This document shows, in pieces, positions 1 through 9,204 of a stretch of 64,000 bases of DNA. The stretch spans positions 1-64,000 of the forward strand of contig DGTS01000033.1 of NCBI GenBank assembly GCA_002394385.1, in the 5' to 3' direction. The position numbers and the translations under genes were made by a program. Each line of letters starts with the position of its first letter. The stretch's first letter is position 1. Source of the stretch: Prevotella sp. UBA4330 (GTDB taxonomy: Bacteria; Bacteroidota; Bacteroidia; Bacteroidales; Bacteroidaceae). Under the pieces are notes generated by a model, which saw nothing but the letters and a program-made list of their open reading frames with translations, did no database searches and was not told the origin of the DNA.

Positions 1-54
1 TCTAGTGAAATCAGGAAAAGTCACAATAGAGCCACAACATGTGGCGCGAAAAAC

Positions 55-113
55 AAAATAGGTTATTTTGCTGGGTAAAATAGGCTATATTACCGAGTAA
101 AATAACCTATTTT
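55..113. repeat. 22-bp-period palindrome array, family 1, copy a (3 units)
   Basis: Three 15-bp near-palindromes of the form AAAATAGGCTATTTT start at 55, 77 and 99, exactly 22 bp apart; the third is in inverse form (AAAATAACCTATTTT). The arms pair with a single central base and no loop. The array lies upstream of lptD. Copies b (10875) and c (22320) keep the same spacing. Confidence 0.85.
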
Positions 114-213
114 ACTTTTCTGTTGCTGTTTAATGACCCACCGCAAGAAAAGAGAAAAACCGTTAAACCTTATAAAAACGGGGCAAAGGGTGGGGAAAAA
201 TAAAAATAAGTTG

Positions 214-221
214 TAACTTTG
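214..221 (+). promoter_or_regulatory. Bacteroidota -7 promoter box for lptD
   Basis: TAACTTTG matches the TAnnTTTG -7 consensus of the Bacteroidota primary sigma factor. No good -33 TTTG is visible. The box ends 17 bases before the ATG, so the leader would be very short. Confidence 0.55.
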
Positions 222-238
222 CAGCCAAATATGCTCTA

Positions 239-3088
239 ATGAGAAGAAATTCGTTGATTATACTTATGCTTTGCACCTTCATTTTCATGATGGCCGCTGT
301 CAACGTGCCCATGCTCAAAGGAACATATAAAAAAGGTGTGAACGACACCATCGACACCGACTCTGACTTCACCGAGACGTTGATGGTACCTCAGATTCCC
401 GTTGCAGAGGAGCCGGAAGACTCGACAGGCGGTGACTCCACGGCGACCGACTCGCTAAGGCAGGCAATCATGATGCACAACAAGATTATCGACGACTCGA
501 TACGTCTGGACAGCATCAACAGGAAAAAGGCCAACGGCATCGACGCCCCTGTGGAGTATGCGGCGAACGACTCTATAGTGTATTACGCCGCCACGCGCAC
601 GGCACATCTCTACGGCAAGACCAACGTGAAGTATGAGAACATGGACCTGCAGAGCGAGAAGGTGTATATCAACATGGACAGCAATTTGGTGCATGCCATG
701 GGCATCGCCGACACGCTGGGCAATATTGACGGCATGCCGGTGTTCAAGATGGGCAACGACCAGTATGAGAGCAAGGAGATGTCGTTCAACTTCAAGACGA
801 AGAAAGGCTACATCAGCGATGTTTACACCGAGCAGGAGGACGGCTTCCTGACCAGCGAGCGCTCGAAGCGCGACTCCTCGGGAGTGCTGTATCTGGAGCA
901 TGGGCGATATACGACGTGCGACGAAGAGCATCCCGACTTCTACATCGCACTCTCGAGAGCGAAGGTTCGTCCTGGCAAGGACGTGGTGTTCGGTCCCGCC
1001 TATCTCGTGGTGTGCGACGTGCCTCTGCCGCTTGCCATCCCCTATGGCTTCTTCCCCTTTACAAAGAAATATTCCAGCGGTTTCATCATGCCGTCGTACG
1101 GCGACGAGAGCACGCGCGGCTTCTATCTGCGCGACGGTGGTTACTACTTCGCCATCAGCGACAAGATGGACCTGAAACTGATAGGCGAGATATACACCAA
1201 GGGCTCGTGGGGCATAACAGCCACATCCAACTACCGCAAGCGCTATAAATACAGCGGCACGTTCCTCATGAGTTATCAGGACACGAAGAACGGCGAGAAG
1301 GGCATGCCCGACTTCTACGAGACAGAGAGTTTCAAGATACAGTGGAACCACACCCAGGATGCTAAGGCGAACCCCTTCACCACGCTGTCGGCACGCGTGA
1401 ACTTCGCCACGTCGAGTTTCGAGCGCTACAACCTCACGTCGATGTATAACCCGCAGGCGATGACACAGAGTACACGTACATCGTCGGTGAGTTGGAACAC
1501 CACGTTCTCAAGCCTTGGAATGACGCTGAGAGGAACGGTGAACCTCGACCAGAACATGCGCGACACGACAATAGAGATGACGCTGCCCAGCCTTGACGTT
1601 ATGGTGACTCCGTTCTATCCGTTCAAGCGGAAGCACATGGCGGGAAAGGAACGCTGGTACGAGAAAATCAACATCGCTTACACAGGACAGATAAGGAACT
1701 CAATAAAGACGAAGGAGAGCAAACTGCTGCACTCTAACTTCTCAAAGGACTGGAACAACGGTATTAGCCATAACATTCCGATAAAGGCAAGTTTCACATT
1801 GTTCGACTATCTGAACATCAGCCCCTCGTTCAACTTCACCGACCGCATGTACTTCAAAAAGACGATGCGCTCGTGGGACGAGGACGAACAGAAGGAGGTG
1901 CGCGACACCCTGAACGGGTTCTACAACGTTTACAACTGGTCGCTGAACCTGCAGGCCTCGACGAAACTCTATGGTATGTACATACCGTCAAGGAAAATCT
2001 TCGGCGACAAGATTGTTGCTATAAGACACGTGCTCACGCCTACGGTGTCGTTCAGTTACGCGCCAAGTTTCGCCAACTCGCGTTACGGCTTCTTCGAGCA
2101 GTATGCCCGAACCGATGCTGACGGCAACGTCACTATGGTTGACTATTCTCCTTTCGACGGATATATTTACGGCACATCGAACAAGAACAAGACGGGGTCA
2201 ATCAACTTCACCCTGAACAACAACGTCGAGATGAAGGTGCGCTCGGACAATGACTCCACGGGATTCAAGAAACTGAGCATCATCGACGAACTGTCGCTGA
2301 ACATGGGATACAACATGGCTGACAAGGAGAGGCCGTGGAGTGACCTTAATGTGGGCATTCGACTGAAATGGTGGAAGAACTACACCTTCTCTATGAACGC
2401 GCGCTTCGCCACCTATGCCTACGACCTCGACGAGAACGGACATCCATACATCGGCACTCACACCGAGTGGGGACGCGGCAGATTCGGACGATTCCAGGGA
2501 ATGTCGCAGACCTTCAACGTGACGCTGAACCCCGAGAAACTAAAGAAGTGGTTCGGCGGCGGCTCTGACGAAGAAGAAAAGGACAAAGAAAACGACGACG
2601 AGGGAATAGACACGAACATTGAGAGCAACATAGACGAAGACATGGAGAAAGGAGCGCATGCCGCCAAGAAACGGACAACCAACAAGGCAGAGACCGACGA
2701 CGACGGATATATGGCGTTCTCGATGCCCTGGTCGCTCACCATCGGTTACGGCATCTCTATGCGCGAGAATGTTGGAGGAAAGTTCAACACCAAGACCATG
2801 CGCTACGGGTATAAGTTCACGCAGACGCTGAACGTCTCGGGAAACATACGCATCAGCGAAGGATGGAACATCAGTTTCAGAAGCGGATACGACTTCGAGA
2901 ACCACAAGATAAGCATGACCACAGCATCGCTCAACCGCGACCTGCACTGCTTCAACATGTCGTGCTCGGTGGTGCTCGCTCCATACACCAGTTACAACTT
3001 CACCTTCAGGTGTAACGCATCGACGCTCACCGACGCACTGAAGTACGACAAACGCTCGAGTTACTCGAATGCCGTGCAATGGTATTAA
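239..3088 (+). CDS. lptD: LptD-like outer-membrane LPS assembly protein
   Basis: A 949-residue protein with an N-terminal signal-like helix. An OstA/LptA-like beta-jellyroll region (about residues 105-235) contains the motif VYYAATRTAHLYGKTNV. A long outer-membrane beta-barrel rich in alternating aromatic residues follows and runs to the C-terminal WY. This is the layout of the Bacteroidota LptD family, which inserts lipopolysaccharide into the outer leaflet with LptE. Residues about 772-824 form an acidic, then basic, low-complexity insert inside the barrel, probably an extracellular or periplasmic loop. The ATG at 239 lies just after a -7 box. The stop codon runs into a 7-bp repeat array. 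Family is fairly certain; function is by homology. Confidence 0.85.
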   Translation: MRRNSLIILMLCTFIFMMAAVNVPMLKGTYKKGVNDTIDTDSDFTETLMVPQIPVAEEPEDSTGGDSTATDSLRQAIMMHNKIIDDSIRLDSINRKKANGIDAPVEYAANDSIVYYAATRTAHLYGKTNVKYENMDLQSEKVYINMDSNLVHAMGIADTLGNIDGMPVFKMGNDQYESKEMSFNFKTKKGYISDVYTEQEDGFLTSERSKRDSSGVLYLEHGRYTTCDEEHPDFYIALSRAKVRPGKDVVFGPAYLVVCDVPLPLAIPYGFFPFTKKYSSGFIMPSYGDESTRGFYLRDGGYYFAISDKMDLKLIGEIYTKGSWGITATSNYRKRYKYSGTFLMSYQDTKNGEKGMPDFYETESFKIQWNHTQDAKANPFTTLSARVNFATSSFERYNLTSMYNPQAMTQSTRTSSVSWNTTFSSLGMTLRGTVNLDQNMRDTTIEMTLPSLDVMVTPFYPFKRKHMAGKERWYEKINIAYTGQIRNSIKTKESKLLHSNFSKDWNNGISHNIPIKASFTLFDYLNISPSFNFTDRMYFKKTMRSWDEDEQKEVRDTLNGFYNVYNWSLNLQASTKLYGMYIPSRKIFGDKIVAIRHVLTPTVSFSYAPSFANSRYGFFEQYARTDADGNVTMVDYSPFDGYIYGTSNKNKTGSINFTLNNNVEMKVRSDNDSTGFKKLSIIDELSLNMGYNMADKERPWSDLNVGIRLKWWKNYTFSMNARFATYAYDLDENGHPYIGTHTEWGRGRFGRFQGMSQTFNVTLNPEKLKKWFGGGSDEEEKDKENDDEGIDTNIESNIDEDMEKGAHAAKKRTTNKAETDDDGYMAFSMPWSLTIGYGISMRENVGGKFNTKTMRYGYKFTQTLNVSGNIRISEGWNISFRSGYDFENHKISMTTASLNRDLHCFNMSCSVVLAPYTSYNFTFRCNASTLTDALKYDKRSSYSNAVQWY

Positions 3089-3115
3089 ACTTTGAACTTT
3101 GAACTATGAACTTTG
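3088..3115. repeat. 7-bp tandem array at the lptD stop
   Basis: Four AACTTTG-type heptamers in tandem start on the last base of the lptD stop codon. Each unit junction creates TGA, and because 7 is not a multiple of three the array contains stops in every forward frame. Confidence 0.8.
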
Positions 3116-3155
3116 TGCTTGGCCCAAACGCCAAAACACCTAAACGACCAATAAT

Positions 3156-3902
3156 ATGGAAGACAGTATAGTTATCATTCCGACCTACAACGAGAAGGAG
3201 AACATCGAGAAGATAATCCGCGCGGTTTTCGCTCTCGAGAAGGTGTTCCATATCCTCGTCATCGACGACGGATCGCCCGACGGCACCGCCGGCATCGTTC
3301 ACTCACTGATAGACAGCGAGTTCGGCGACAGGCTATTCATAATAGAGCGCTCGGGGAAACTGGGACTCGGCACCGCCTATATCACGGGATTTAAGTGGGC
3401 GCTGGAGCATAACTACGACTACATCTTCGAGATGGATGCCGACTTCAGTCACGACCCCAACGACCTGCCACGCCTCTACAGCGCATGTGCCGACGAGGGT
3501 TACGACCTTGCCATAGGCTCGCGCTATGTAAGCGGTGTGAACGTCGTCAACTGGCCCATAGGACGGGTGCTGATGAGTTATTTCGCATCGAAATATGTGC
3601 GCGTGGTGACAGGCTTCAACGTTCACGACACCACAGCGGGCTTCAAGTGCTACAAGCGTCGCGTGCTGCAGACCATAGAACTGGACAAGATACGGTTCAA
3701 GGGCTACGGTTTCCAGATAGAGATGAAATATACCGCCTATAAGATAGGGTTCAAGATAAAGGAGGTTCCTGTGATTTTCGTAAACCGCAGGGAGGGCGTC
3801 TCAAAGATGAGCGGCGGCATCTTTGGCGAGGCTTTCTTCGGCGTGATGCGTCTGAGATGGGACGGCTGGACAAGGAAATATCCTCCGCTGCCCAAAGCGT
3901 GA
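3156..3902 (+). CDS. Polyprenol monophosphomannose synthase-like GT2 glycosyltransferase
   Basis: A 248-residue GT-A glycosyltransferase with the Dpm1-type start IIPTYNEKENI (residues 7-17), the nucleotide-binding VIDDGSPDGT and the metal-binding MDADFSHDP (93-101), ending without transmembrane helices. This matches bacterial polyprenol-phosphate mannose synthases, which move mannose from GDP-mannose to a polyprenyl phosphate for later use in the periplasm. The sugar donor cannot be read from sequence. It follows lptD by 67 bases and is probably cotranscribed with the acyltransferase downstream. Confidence 0.8.
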   Translation: MEDSIVIIPTYNEKENIEKIIRAVFALEKVFHILVIDDGSPDGTAGIVHSLIDSEFGDRLFIIERSGKLGLGTAYITGFKWALEHNYDYIFEMDADFSHDPNDLPRLYSACADEGYDLAIGSRYVSGVNVVNWPIGRVLMSYFASKYVRVVTGFNVHDTTAGFKCYKRRVLQTIELDKIRFKGYGFQIEMKYTAYKIGFKIKEVPVIFVNRREGVSKMSGGIFGEAFFGVMRLRWDGWTRKYPPLPKA

Positions 3903-3970
3903 CCCATGATTCTTAATCGCTGAAGGCGACAATATGTAACTAAAAATTATAGTAACACGAAATTCAAAAC

Positions 3971-4732
3971 ATGCTGCATTTCCTGTATTGCATTTACCAG
4001 ATATTGGTGTTCATACCATTGCTTATCATAGCAACCATCCTCACGGCACTCACAGTGGGCATCGGCACCGCTATAGGCGATGCCAGTTACTGGGGCTACT
4101 ATCCAGGCAAGTGGTGGGCGAAGTTCATATTGCGCGTGCTGTTCATCCCTGTGAAGGTGGAAGGACGCGAGAACCTTGAGAAGGGGCAAAGTTATGTCTT
4201 CGTCTCAAACCATCAGGGGGCGTTCGATATCTTCCTTATCTTCGGACACCTGTGCCGCAACTTCAAGTGGATGATGAAGCACCAGTTGAAGAAGATTCCG
4301 TTTGTGGGTTATGCCTGCCAGAAGAGCAACCAGATATTTGTGGACAAACGAGGACCGAGCAAGATAAAGCAGACATACGAGAAGGCACGCGACATACTTC
4401 GCCATGGCACCAGCGTGGTGGTGTTCCCCGAAGGAGCGCGCTCGTTCACAGGTCACATGGGCGCATTCCGACGTGGCGCGTTCATGCTTGCCGACGAACT
4501 GCAACTGCCTGTGGTGCCGCTGACCATCAATGGCTCGTTCAACGTGATGCCTCGCACCAAGGACTGGCACTTCGTTCACTGGCACCCTCTCACGCTGACA
4601 ATACACAAGCCGATAGCACCTACAGGACAGGGCGCTGACAACATAAAGAACGCCATGGACAAGAGTTATGCCGCCATCATGTCAGCGCTGGCACCTGAGT
4701 ATCAAGGCTTTGTAGAGAACCCCGACCAATAG
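3971..4732 (+). CDS. plsC: 1-acyl-sn-glycerol-3-phosphate acyltransferase
   Basis: A 253-residue PlsC-family protein. The catalytic HX4D motif is NHQGAFD (residues 80-86) and the substrate-binding motif is VFPEGARS (151-158). A hydrophobic stretch at 7-30 would anchor it in the inner membrane. The family acylates lysophosphatidate to phosphatidate in phospholipid synthesis. It is the last plus-strand gene of this cluster; an AT-rich inverted octamer array follows and separates it from the convergent phosphoesterase. Confidence 0.88.
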   Translation: MLHFLYCIYQILVFIPLLIIATILTALTVGIGTAIGDASYWGYYPGKWWAKFILRVLFIPVKVEGRENLEKGQSYVFVSNHQGAFDIFLIFGHLCRNFKWMMKHQLKKIPFVGYACQKSNQIFVDKRGPSKIKQTYEKARDILRHGTSVVVFPEGARSFTGHMGAFRRGAFMLADELQLPVVPLTINGSFNVMPRTKDWHFVHWHPLTLTIHKPIAPTGQGADNIKNAMDKSYAAIMSALAPEYQGFVENPDQ

Positions 4733-4744
4733 GTTTATTGGACG

Positions 4745-4847
4745 ATTTCACTATTTTACAATTTCACTATTTTACAATTTCACGATTGGACTATTTCACG
4801 ATTGAAAAAATGTAAAATCGTAAAATAGTAAAATCGTAAAATAGTAT
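4745..4847. repeat. AT-rich inverted array of 8-bp units
   Basis: The left half is tandem octamers of the types ATTTCACT and ATTTTACA; the right half is the inverse, TAAAATCG and TAAAATAG, in tandem. The two halves can pair into a long hairpin. It fills the gap between the convergent plsC and phosphoesterase genes, so it may end transcription from both sides. Confidence 0.75.
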
Positions 4848-4852
4848 AATTG

Positions 4853-6025
4853 TCAATTTTTCCTGTGTAATGTAATGACGACCACTTCTGGCTTAATTCC
4901 TATTCGGAAGGGGACAAAGCCGCTGATGCCTGAGGTAACGAACAGTGCACGGCCACTCTCGTCATTATACATGCCGTCATACTCGTTGTTAGTGATGGCT
5001 GCCGGTGAGATTCCTGCAATGTTCAACTGTCCTCCATGGGTGTGCCCGCTGAGAGTCAGTTGTGCCGAGGTGCGCGGCAGCACGGTTCGCCGCCACGACG
5101 TTGGGTCATGTTCAAGCATCACTGTGAAGGCCTCCTGTGGCACACCTTTCATTGCTTTTTCAGGATTTCCCTTGACAGGTATAGGCACTTTGCCATCGTT
5201 TTGCATTCCCGCAACGAAGATACTGTCGCCATTATGTCTTATCACGCGGTTGTCGTCGATAAGCAGGCACCATCCCATCTCTTTCTGACGGTCGAGCATC
5301 AACTGATGATTCTTCTGTGTGGTGATAGCATCTGCCCGCAGATAGTCGCCGTAGTCGTGATTGCCAAGTACGGAGAAGATGCCGTCACGGGCACTCAGTT
5401 TCTTCAGTACAGGTATGGCAGGAAGCAGTTCGTCGGGGTGCATGTTCTGCAAGTCTCCCGTAAACGCGATCATATTTGCATGCTGAGCATTCAGCGAGTC
5501 GACCACGATATCCAACTGTCCTATGCTTCCCCAGATGTAACTTCCCACATGGGCATCGCTGAAAAGGGCTATCCTGTACCCGTCGAACGATGCTGGCAAA
5601 TGGTCGGAAGAATACTCCACATGGCGAACATTCACTCCCTTGCCACCGAAGAAAGCACCGTAAACCACCAGCAGCATGCATACCACGCCCAGCACCATGC
5701 CCACTCTGCGCCCATGATTGCGACGCGCCCATCCTTTGCGTTTACATAGCGCTCCTGCCATAGAGCATAAGGCGAACACCGCGGCAGGCACGATGATGAC
5801 ACCGAGCAACAGCAGATAGAGGAACAACTGCCACGTCTCCAGTGGTGCGAAACTGCGCAGACGAGCCAGCAACGAAGTGTAAACCAGCATGCCGATGCAC
5901 GGCAACCACCACAGCAGCCGCTTCCATTTGCAACCTCGCCAACGCTCTCTCATCATGCCGTAATCGACATAGAAGAATGGCAGCACGATGGCAAGTATCA
6001 GTAGTATGTATATTCTTGATATCAT
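4853..6025 (-). CDS. Membrane-anchored metallophosphoesterase (YaeI-like)
   Basis: The 390-residue protein starts with four predicted transmembrane helices and ends in a calcineurin-like phosphoesterase domain: FSDAHVG, TGDLQ, GNHDYGDY and the metal-binding SGHTHGGQL near the C-terminus. This resembles YaeI-type enzymes that act on phosphodiesters such as UDP-diacylglucosamine; the substrate here is unknown. The reading frame is open upstream to 6205, but that would overlap the previous gene by 128 bases, and the ATG at 6025 opens directly into a good membrane helix. Probably cotranscribed with the MetH reactivation gene. Confidence 0.8.
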   Translation of the reverse strand: MISRIYILLILAIVLPFFYVDYGMMRERWRGCKWKRLLWWLPCIGMLVYTSLLARLRSFAPLETWQLFLYLLLLGVIIVPAAVFALCSMAGALCKRKGWARRNHGRRVGMVLGVVCMLLVVYGAFFGGKGVNVRHVEYSSDHLPASFDGYRIALFSDAHVGSYIWGSIGQLDIVVDSLNAQHANMIAFTGDLQNMHPDELLPAIPVLKKLSARDGIFSVLGNHDYGDYLRADAITTQKNHQLMLDRQKEMGWCLLIDDNRVIRHNGDSIFVAGMQNDGKVPIPVKGNPEKAMKGVPQEAFTVMLEHDPTSWRRTVLPRTSAQLTLSGHTHGGQLNIAGISPAAITNNEYDGMYNDESGRALFVTSGISGFVPFRIGIKPEVVVITLHRKN

Positions 6026-6077
6026 GAGGCGTGATAAGTTTTTTTGTGTTTTATCTCCTTTCCTTGCTTCGAGTCTT

Positions 6078-6890
6078 TTAAATAAGATTCGACGCGAGGA
6101 AGCGGCGTGCCGTCTCAACAGGTATTCCGCGGCGGCTGGCATAGTCGGCAAGTTGGTCTTCGCCAATCTTTCCCACCGAGAAATAGCGCGCAGCAGGGTG
6201 GGCAATCATCAGTCCGCTTACCGATGCGTGCGGTATCATCATGCCGCTCTGCGTCAGCCTTATGCCAATCCTGCGTGCACCGAGCATCTTGTGTATTATG
6301 AAGTTGATGCCAGTATCGGGTAGTGAGGGATAGCCCACGGCAGGACGGATGCCTGTGAAACGCTCGTTGAGCAGGTCATTGATGCTCAAATCTTCGTCTT
6401 TAGCATAGCCCCAGTAGCGTTTTCTCACTTCAAGGTGCATCTTCTCTACCGTTGCCTCGGCAAGACGGTCGGAGAGAGTCTGTGCCAGCATGCGGCTGTA
6501 AGGGTCGTCGCTGTCTGTCTTTTCCATATTGCGGTCGGTGGCGGCCATGAACACGCCCACCCTGTCTTCAATGCCCTGCGACTTAGGTCGGACGAAATCG
6601 GCAAGCGAGAGGAACGGTCCTCTGCCTCCCGTCGTTGTCTGCTGGCGAAGCATAGGCAGGCGTATGCCATCCATTATGATGTCGTCGCCGTCGCTGTTGG
6701 CACGGCAAATGGCAAACAAGACGTGCGTGCGAAATTTGCCCGACATTTTGTCGAGCATTGTCTCCGCGTCCCTTCTCAACTTCTCTTTCTCCTCTTCGGG
6801 CTTGCCGTTCATGCTCCATGCATGAAAGAAATAAATCCAGTTGATGTAGGGTCTTACGTCATTGATGTTATAATCGAGTTGGATGGTCAT
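6078..6890 (-). CDS. Stand-alone methionine synthase (MetH) reactivation domain
   Basis: This 270-residue protein corresponds to only the C-terminal S-adenosylmethionine-binding activation domain of cobalamin-dependent methionine synthase. Diagnostic motifs are RPAVGYPSLPD (182-192, MetH RPxxGYP..PD) and HPAARYFSVGKIGEDQ (231-246). In E. coli this domain supplies the methyl group that rescues inactive cob(II)alamin enzyme. No catalytic MetH modules are encoded alongside, so it must act in trans on a separately encoded enzyme. It sits 42 bases downstream of dihydroorotase, probably in the same transcript. Confidence 0.87.
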   Translation of the reverse strand: MTIQLDYNINDVRPYINWIYFFHAWSMNGKPEEEKEKLRRDAETMLDKMSGKFRTHVLFAICRANSDGDDIIMDGIRLPMLRQQTTTGGRGPFLSLADFVRPKSQGIEDRVGVFMAATDRNMEKTDSDDPYSRMLAQTLSDRLAEATVEKMHLEVRKRYWGYAKDEDLSINDLLNERFTGIRPAVGYPSLPDTGINFIIHKMLGARRIGIRLTQSGMMIPHASVSGLMIAHPAARYFSVGKIGEDQLADYASRRGIPVETARRFLASNLI

Positions 6891-6932
6891 TGCTGGTGAT
6901 GGTTGAAAGGTGGTGGATGATAGAGGAGAATG

Positions 6933-8261
6933 CTATCTGAAGAGCAGTTCCTCGCCCTTGCAGTCAGAGCAGAACACACCTTTATTATATATATGGCGAC
7001 CGTTGCAGAACGTGTGTTCCACGCGCCACGAGAACTCATGTCCCTCCAGAGGGCTCCATCCGCACTTGCTCTGTATGATGTCCTTGGTTACCTTCCACGG
7101 CTCGCCACGCCTTGCGATGACAATATCTGCCTTCATGCCTGGGCGCAGGAAACCGCGCTCGCGCACCTCAAACAGCCGTGCGGGAGCATGGCACATCAGT
7201 TCGGCAACGCGCTCTATGCCCAGCACTCCTTTGTCAACGAGTTCGAGCATCGACACCAGCGAGAACTGTATCATGGGCATTCCCGATGCCGCCCGTGCGC
7301 AGCCGCCCTGTTTCTCGCTCCACAGGTGGGGTGCATGGTCGGTGCCAACGGTGGCTATCCTGCCGTCGGTAAGTGCTTGGCGCAGCATATCGCGGTCGGC
7401 AGACGACTTCACTGCGGGGTTGCACTTTATTGCGGTGCCCAGCCGTTTGTAGTCTTCATCGCAGAACATCAGGTGCGCAATGACCGCCTCGGCGGTAATG
7501 TTGTGGTCGTTGGGGGTGAATAGTTCCAGTTCGCGGGCAGTGGTGAGATGTGCTACATGCAGGCGTGCGTCATAGCGGCGTGCCAGTTCCACGGCCATCA
7601 GCGTACTCTCATAGCATGCCTCAGCCGAGCGAATCTCCGGGTGATGCGTCACGTCGGGGTCTTCGCCATAGCGTTCCTTTACCTTCTGCATGTTCTGGTT
7701 TATGATGGCGGTGTCCTCACAGTGGGTCATTATGGGCAGACGTGCGCTGCTGAAAATCTGCTCAAGCGCGGCACGGCGGTCAACAAGCATATTGCCTGTG
7801 CTTGAGCCCATGAACAGTTTTATGCCCGGAACGCGATGCTCGTCAACAGCACGCAGCACGTCCAGATTGTCGTTAGTGGCTCCGATGAAGAAGGCATAGT
7901 TAACATGACTTGTCTTGCTTGCCATCTCACGTTTCTGCTCAAGAGTCTCGAGTGTGGTGGTCTGCGGACTGGTATTGGGCATGTCGAAGAACGATGTCAC
8001 ACCGCCATACGCCGCCGCGCGGCTCTCGCTCTCGATGTCTGCCTTATGTGTCAGTCCCGGCTCGCGGAAGTGAACGTGGTCGTCGATGATGCCCGGCATT
8101 GCCACGCAGCCATCGCCTTCCACTATCATCGCGTCCTGCATGTCGGGCACCTCGCCCTTGAATATATCTTTGATACGGTCATTTACAATGAGGATTGAAC
8201 CGCGTTGGCTCAATCCCTCATTCACTATCTTGACGTTTCTGATAATAGTCTTGTTTCCCAT
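6933..8261 (-). CDS. pyrC: Dihydroorotase
   Basis: A 442-residue amidohydrolase. The metal-binding site DDHVHFREPG (60-69) and the later GTDHAPH are typical of class I dihydroorotases, as is the FFDMPNTSP segment. The enzyme closes N-carbamoyl-aspartate to dihydroorotate in pyrimidine synthesis in the cytoplasm. Length is normal. It follows the DUF4369 lipoprotein gene by 6 bases, so the two are cotranscribed from the promoter near 9138. Confidence 0.93.
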   Translation of the reverse strand: MGNKTIIRNVKIVNEGLSQRGSILIVNDRIKDIFKGEVPDMQDAMIVEGDGCVAMPGIIDDHVHFREPGLTHKADIESESRAAAYGGVTSFFDMPNTSPQTTTLETLEQKREMASKTSHVNYAFFIGATNDNLDVLRAVDEHRVPGIKLFMGSSTGNMLVDRRAALEQIFSSARLPIMTHCEDTAIINQNMQKVKERYGEDPDVTHHPEIRSAEACYESTLMAVELARRYDARLHVAHLTTARELELFTPNDHNITAEAVIAHLMFCDEDYKRLGTAIKCNPAVKSSADRDMLRQALTDGRIATVGTDHAPHLWSEKQGGCARAASGMPMIQFSLVSMLELVDKGVLGIERVAELMCHAPARLFEVRERGFLRPGMKADIVIARRGEPWKVTKDIIQSKCGWSPLEGHEFSWRVEHTFCNGRHIYNKGVFCSDCKGEELLFR

Positions 8262-8267
8262 AAGATT

Positions 8268-9113
8268 TTATTCTGCTTGCTCCGAAGGCTGCGCCGGACG
8301 CGCCAAGTCGTTGGGAGTAGGGGTCACTGGCAGCGTCTGTTCCACAGGCGGCACGGTGTTGTCGTTGGGGTCTATGGCATTCTGCTGTTCCTGGAATGCT
8401 TTGTATAGACTTGCCACCTCTGCATCCTGCTTGAACTCTATAGGTGCCTTAGCCATGATATACTCTATCCACGATGGCAGTTCCTGCATAGCACGGGTGT
8501 AGAGCACATTGGTCATCCACGAGGGATAAGGGTAATTATAAGGATCGGTCTCGTAAGAAACTCTATATACGAATGCCCATGGTCCGAGCACGTTCTCGTA
8601 GTTAGTTGTGACAACCGATGTGAACAGCGTGTCCTTCTGCTGGCTCAGTCCGATAAGTTTGTTATAGAGCGAGGTCATTGTCGCTTGCTCGTCCAGTCCT
8701 TCCATGATGCTCTGGTTCTGCTCGTGCTCAATGTCCATCACCTTGTCTTGCAGACGGAAGAATGATTTCATGAAGCGGTCCAGTTCCTGATTGAGTTCTG
8801 TGCCTCCCACTGTTGCCTGAGAGTTGTCTATCTTTACGAAGATGTCGCCGCTCTCCAGCACGATAGGAGTGACGTAGATGTCGTCGATGAAAAGATTCAC
8901 CACTCTCACCGAGTCGATGTTTCCATAGAACTTGAATTGTCCGTGCACCACGTCGCACGAGTCGATGTTCACCTTCTCGTTGTTTCTGACATTCTTCAGG
9001 TATAGTTTTTTGCCGTCAAGCATCTGCACGCTCGACGTACCAGTTATGTTGTAAGAGGTAGAACACGATGCAAGCAACACTATTGCCATCAACGCATATA
9101 AGATTCTGTTCAT
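8268..9113 (-). CDS. DUF4369-type lipoprotein
   Basis: A 281-residue lipoprotein with signal peptide and lipobox LLASC. The next about 110 residues (ITGTSSVQMLDGKKLYLK, then a VNIDSCDVVHGQFKFYG strand pair) look like DUF4369, the domain usually found before an AhpC/thioredoxin module in Bacteroidota. Here no thioredoxin module or CXXC follows; the rest is helical and ends in a Pro-rich tail. The ATG at 9113 is preferred because upstream in-frame starts overlap a -7 box at 9138. Function unknown. Confidence 0.75.
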   Translation of the reverse strand: MNRILYALMAIVLLASCSTSYNITGTSSVQMLDGKKLYLKNVRNNEKVNIDSCDVVHGQFKFYGNIDSVRVVNLFIDDIYVTPIVLESGDIFVKIDNSQATVGGTELNQELDRFMKSFFRLQDKVMDIEHEQNQSIMEGLDEQATMTSLYNKLIGLSQQKDTLFTSVVTTNYENVLGPWAFVYRVSYETDPYNYPYPSWMTNVLYTRAMQELPSWIEYIMAKAPIEFKQDAEVASLYKAFQEQQNAIDPNDNTVPPVEQTLPVTPTPNDLARPAQPSEQAE

Positions 9114-9137
9114 AAGTTTCGTTCTGATAAGCACTGG

Positions 9138-9145
9138 CAAAAATA
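9138..9145 (-). promoter_or_regulatory. -7 promoter box for the DUF4369-pyrC transcript
   Basis: Read on the minus strand the sequence is TATTTTTG, fitting TAnnTTTG. It is 25 bases before the chosen ATG at 9113 and rules out the longer reading frame starting at 9140. Confidence 0.5.
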
Positions 9146-9204
9146 CAATGTATTCTTGAAGTAGAGAAAATTTTTTATGCTATTTAAAACATTTGGGGGT
9201 TCTT

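Noticed and set aside
455..1351. 298-codon minus-strand open frame inside lptD
   Set aside because: Antisense shadow of a well-supported gene; no motif or promoter.
6026..6205. 60-codon N-terminal extension of the metallophosphoesterase
   Set aside because: It would overlap the MetH reactivation gene by 128 bases and precede the first membrane helix with unrelated sequence.
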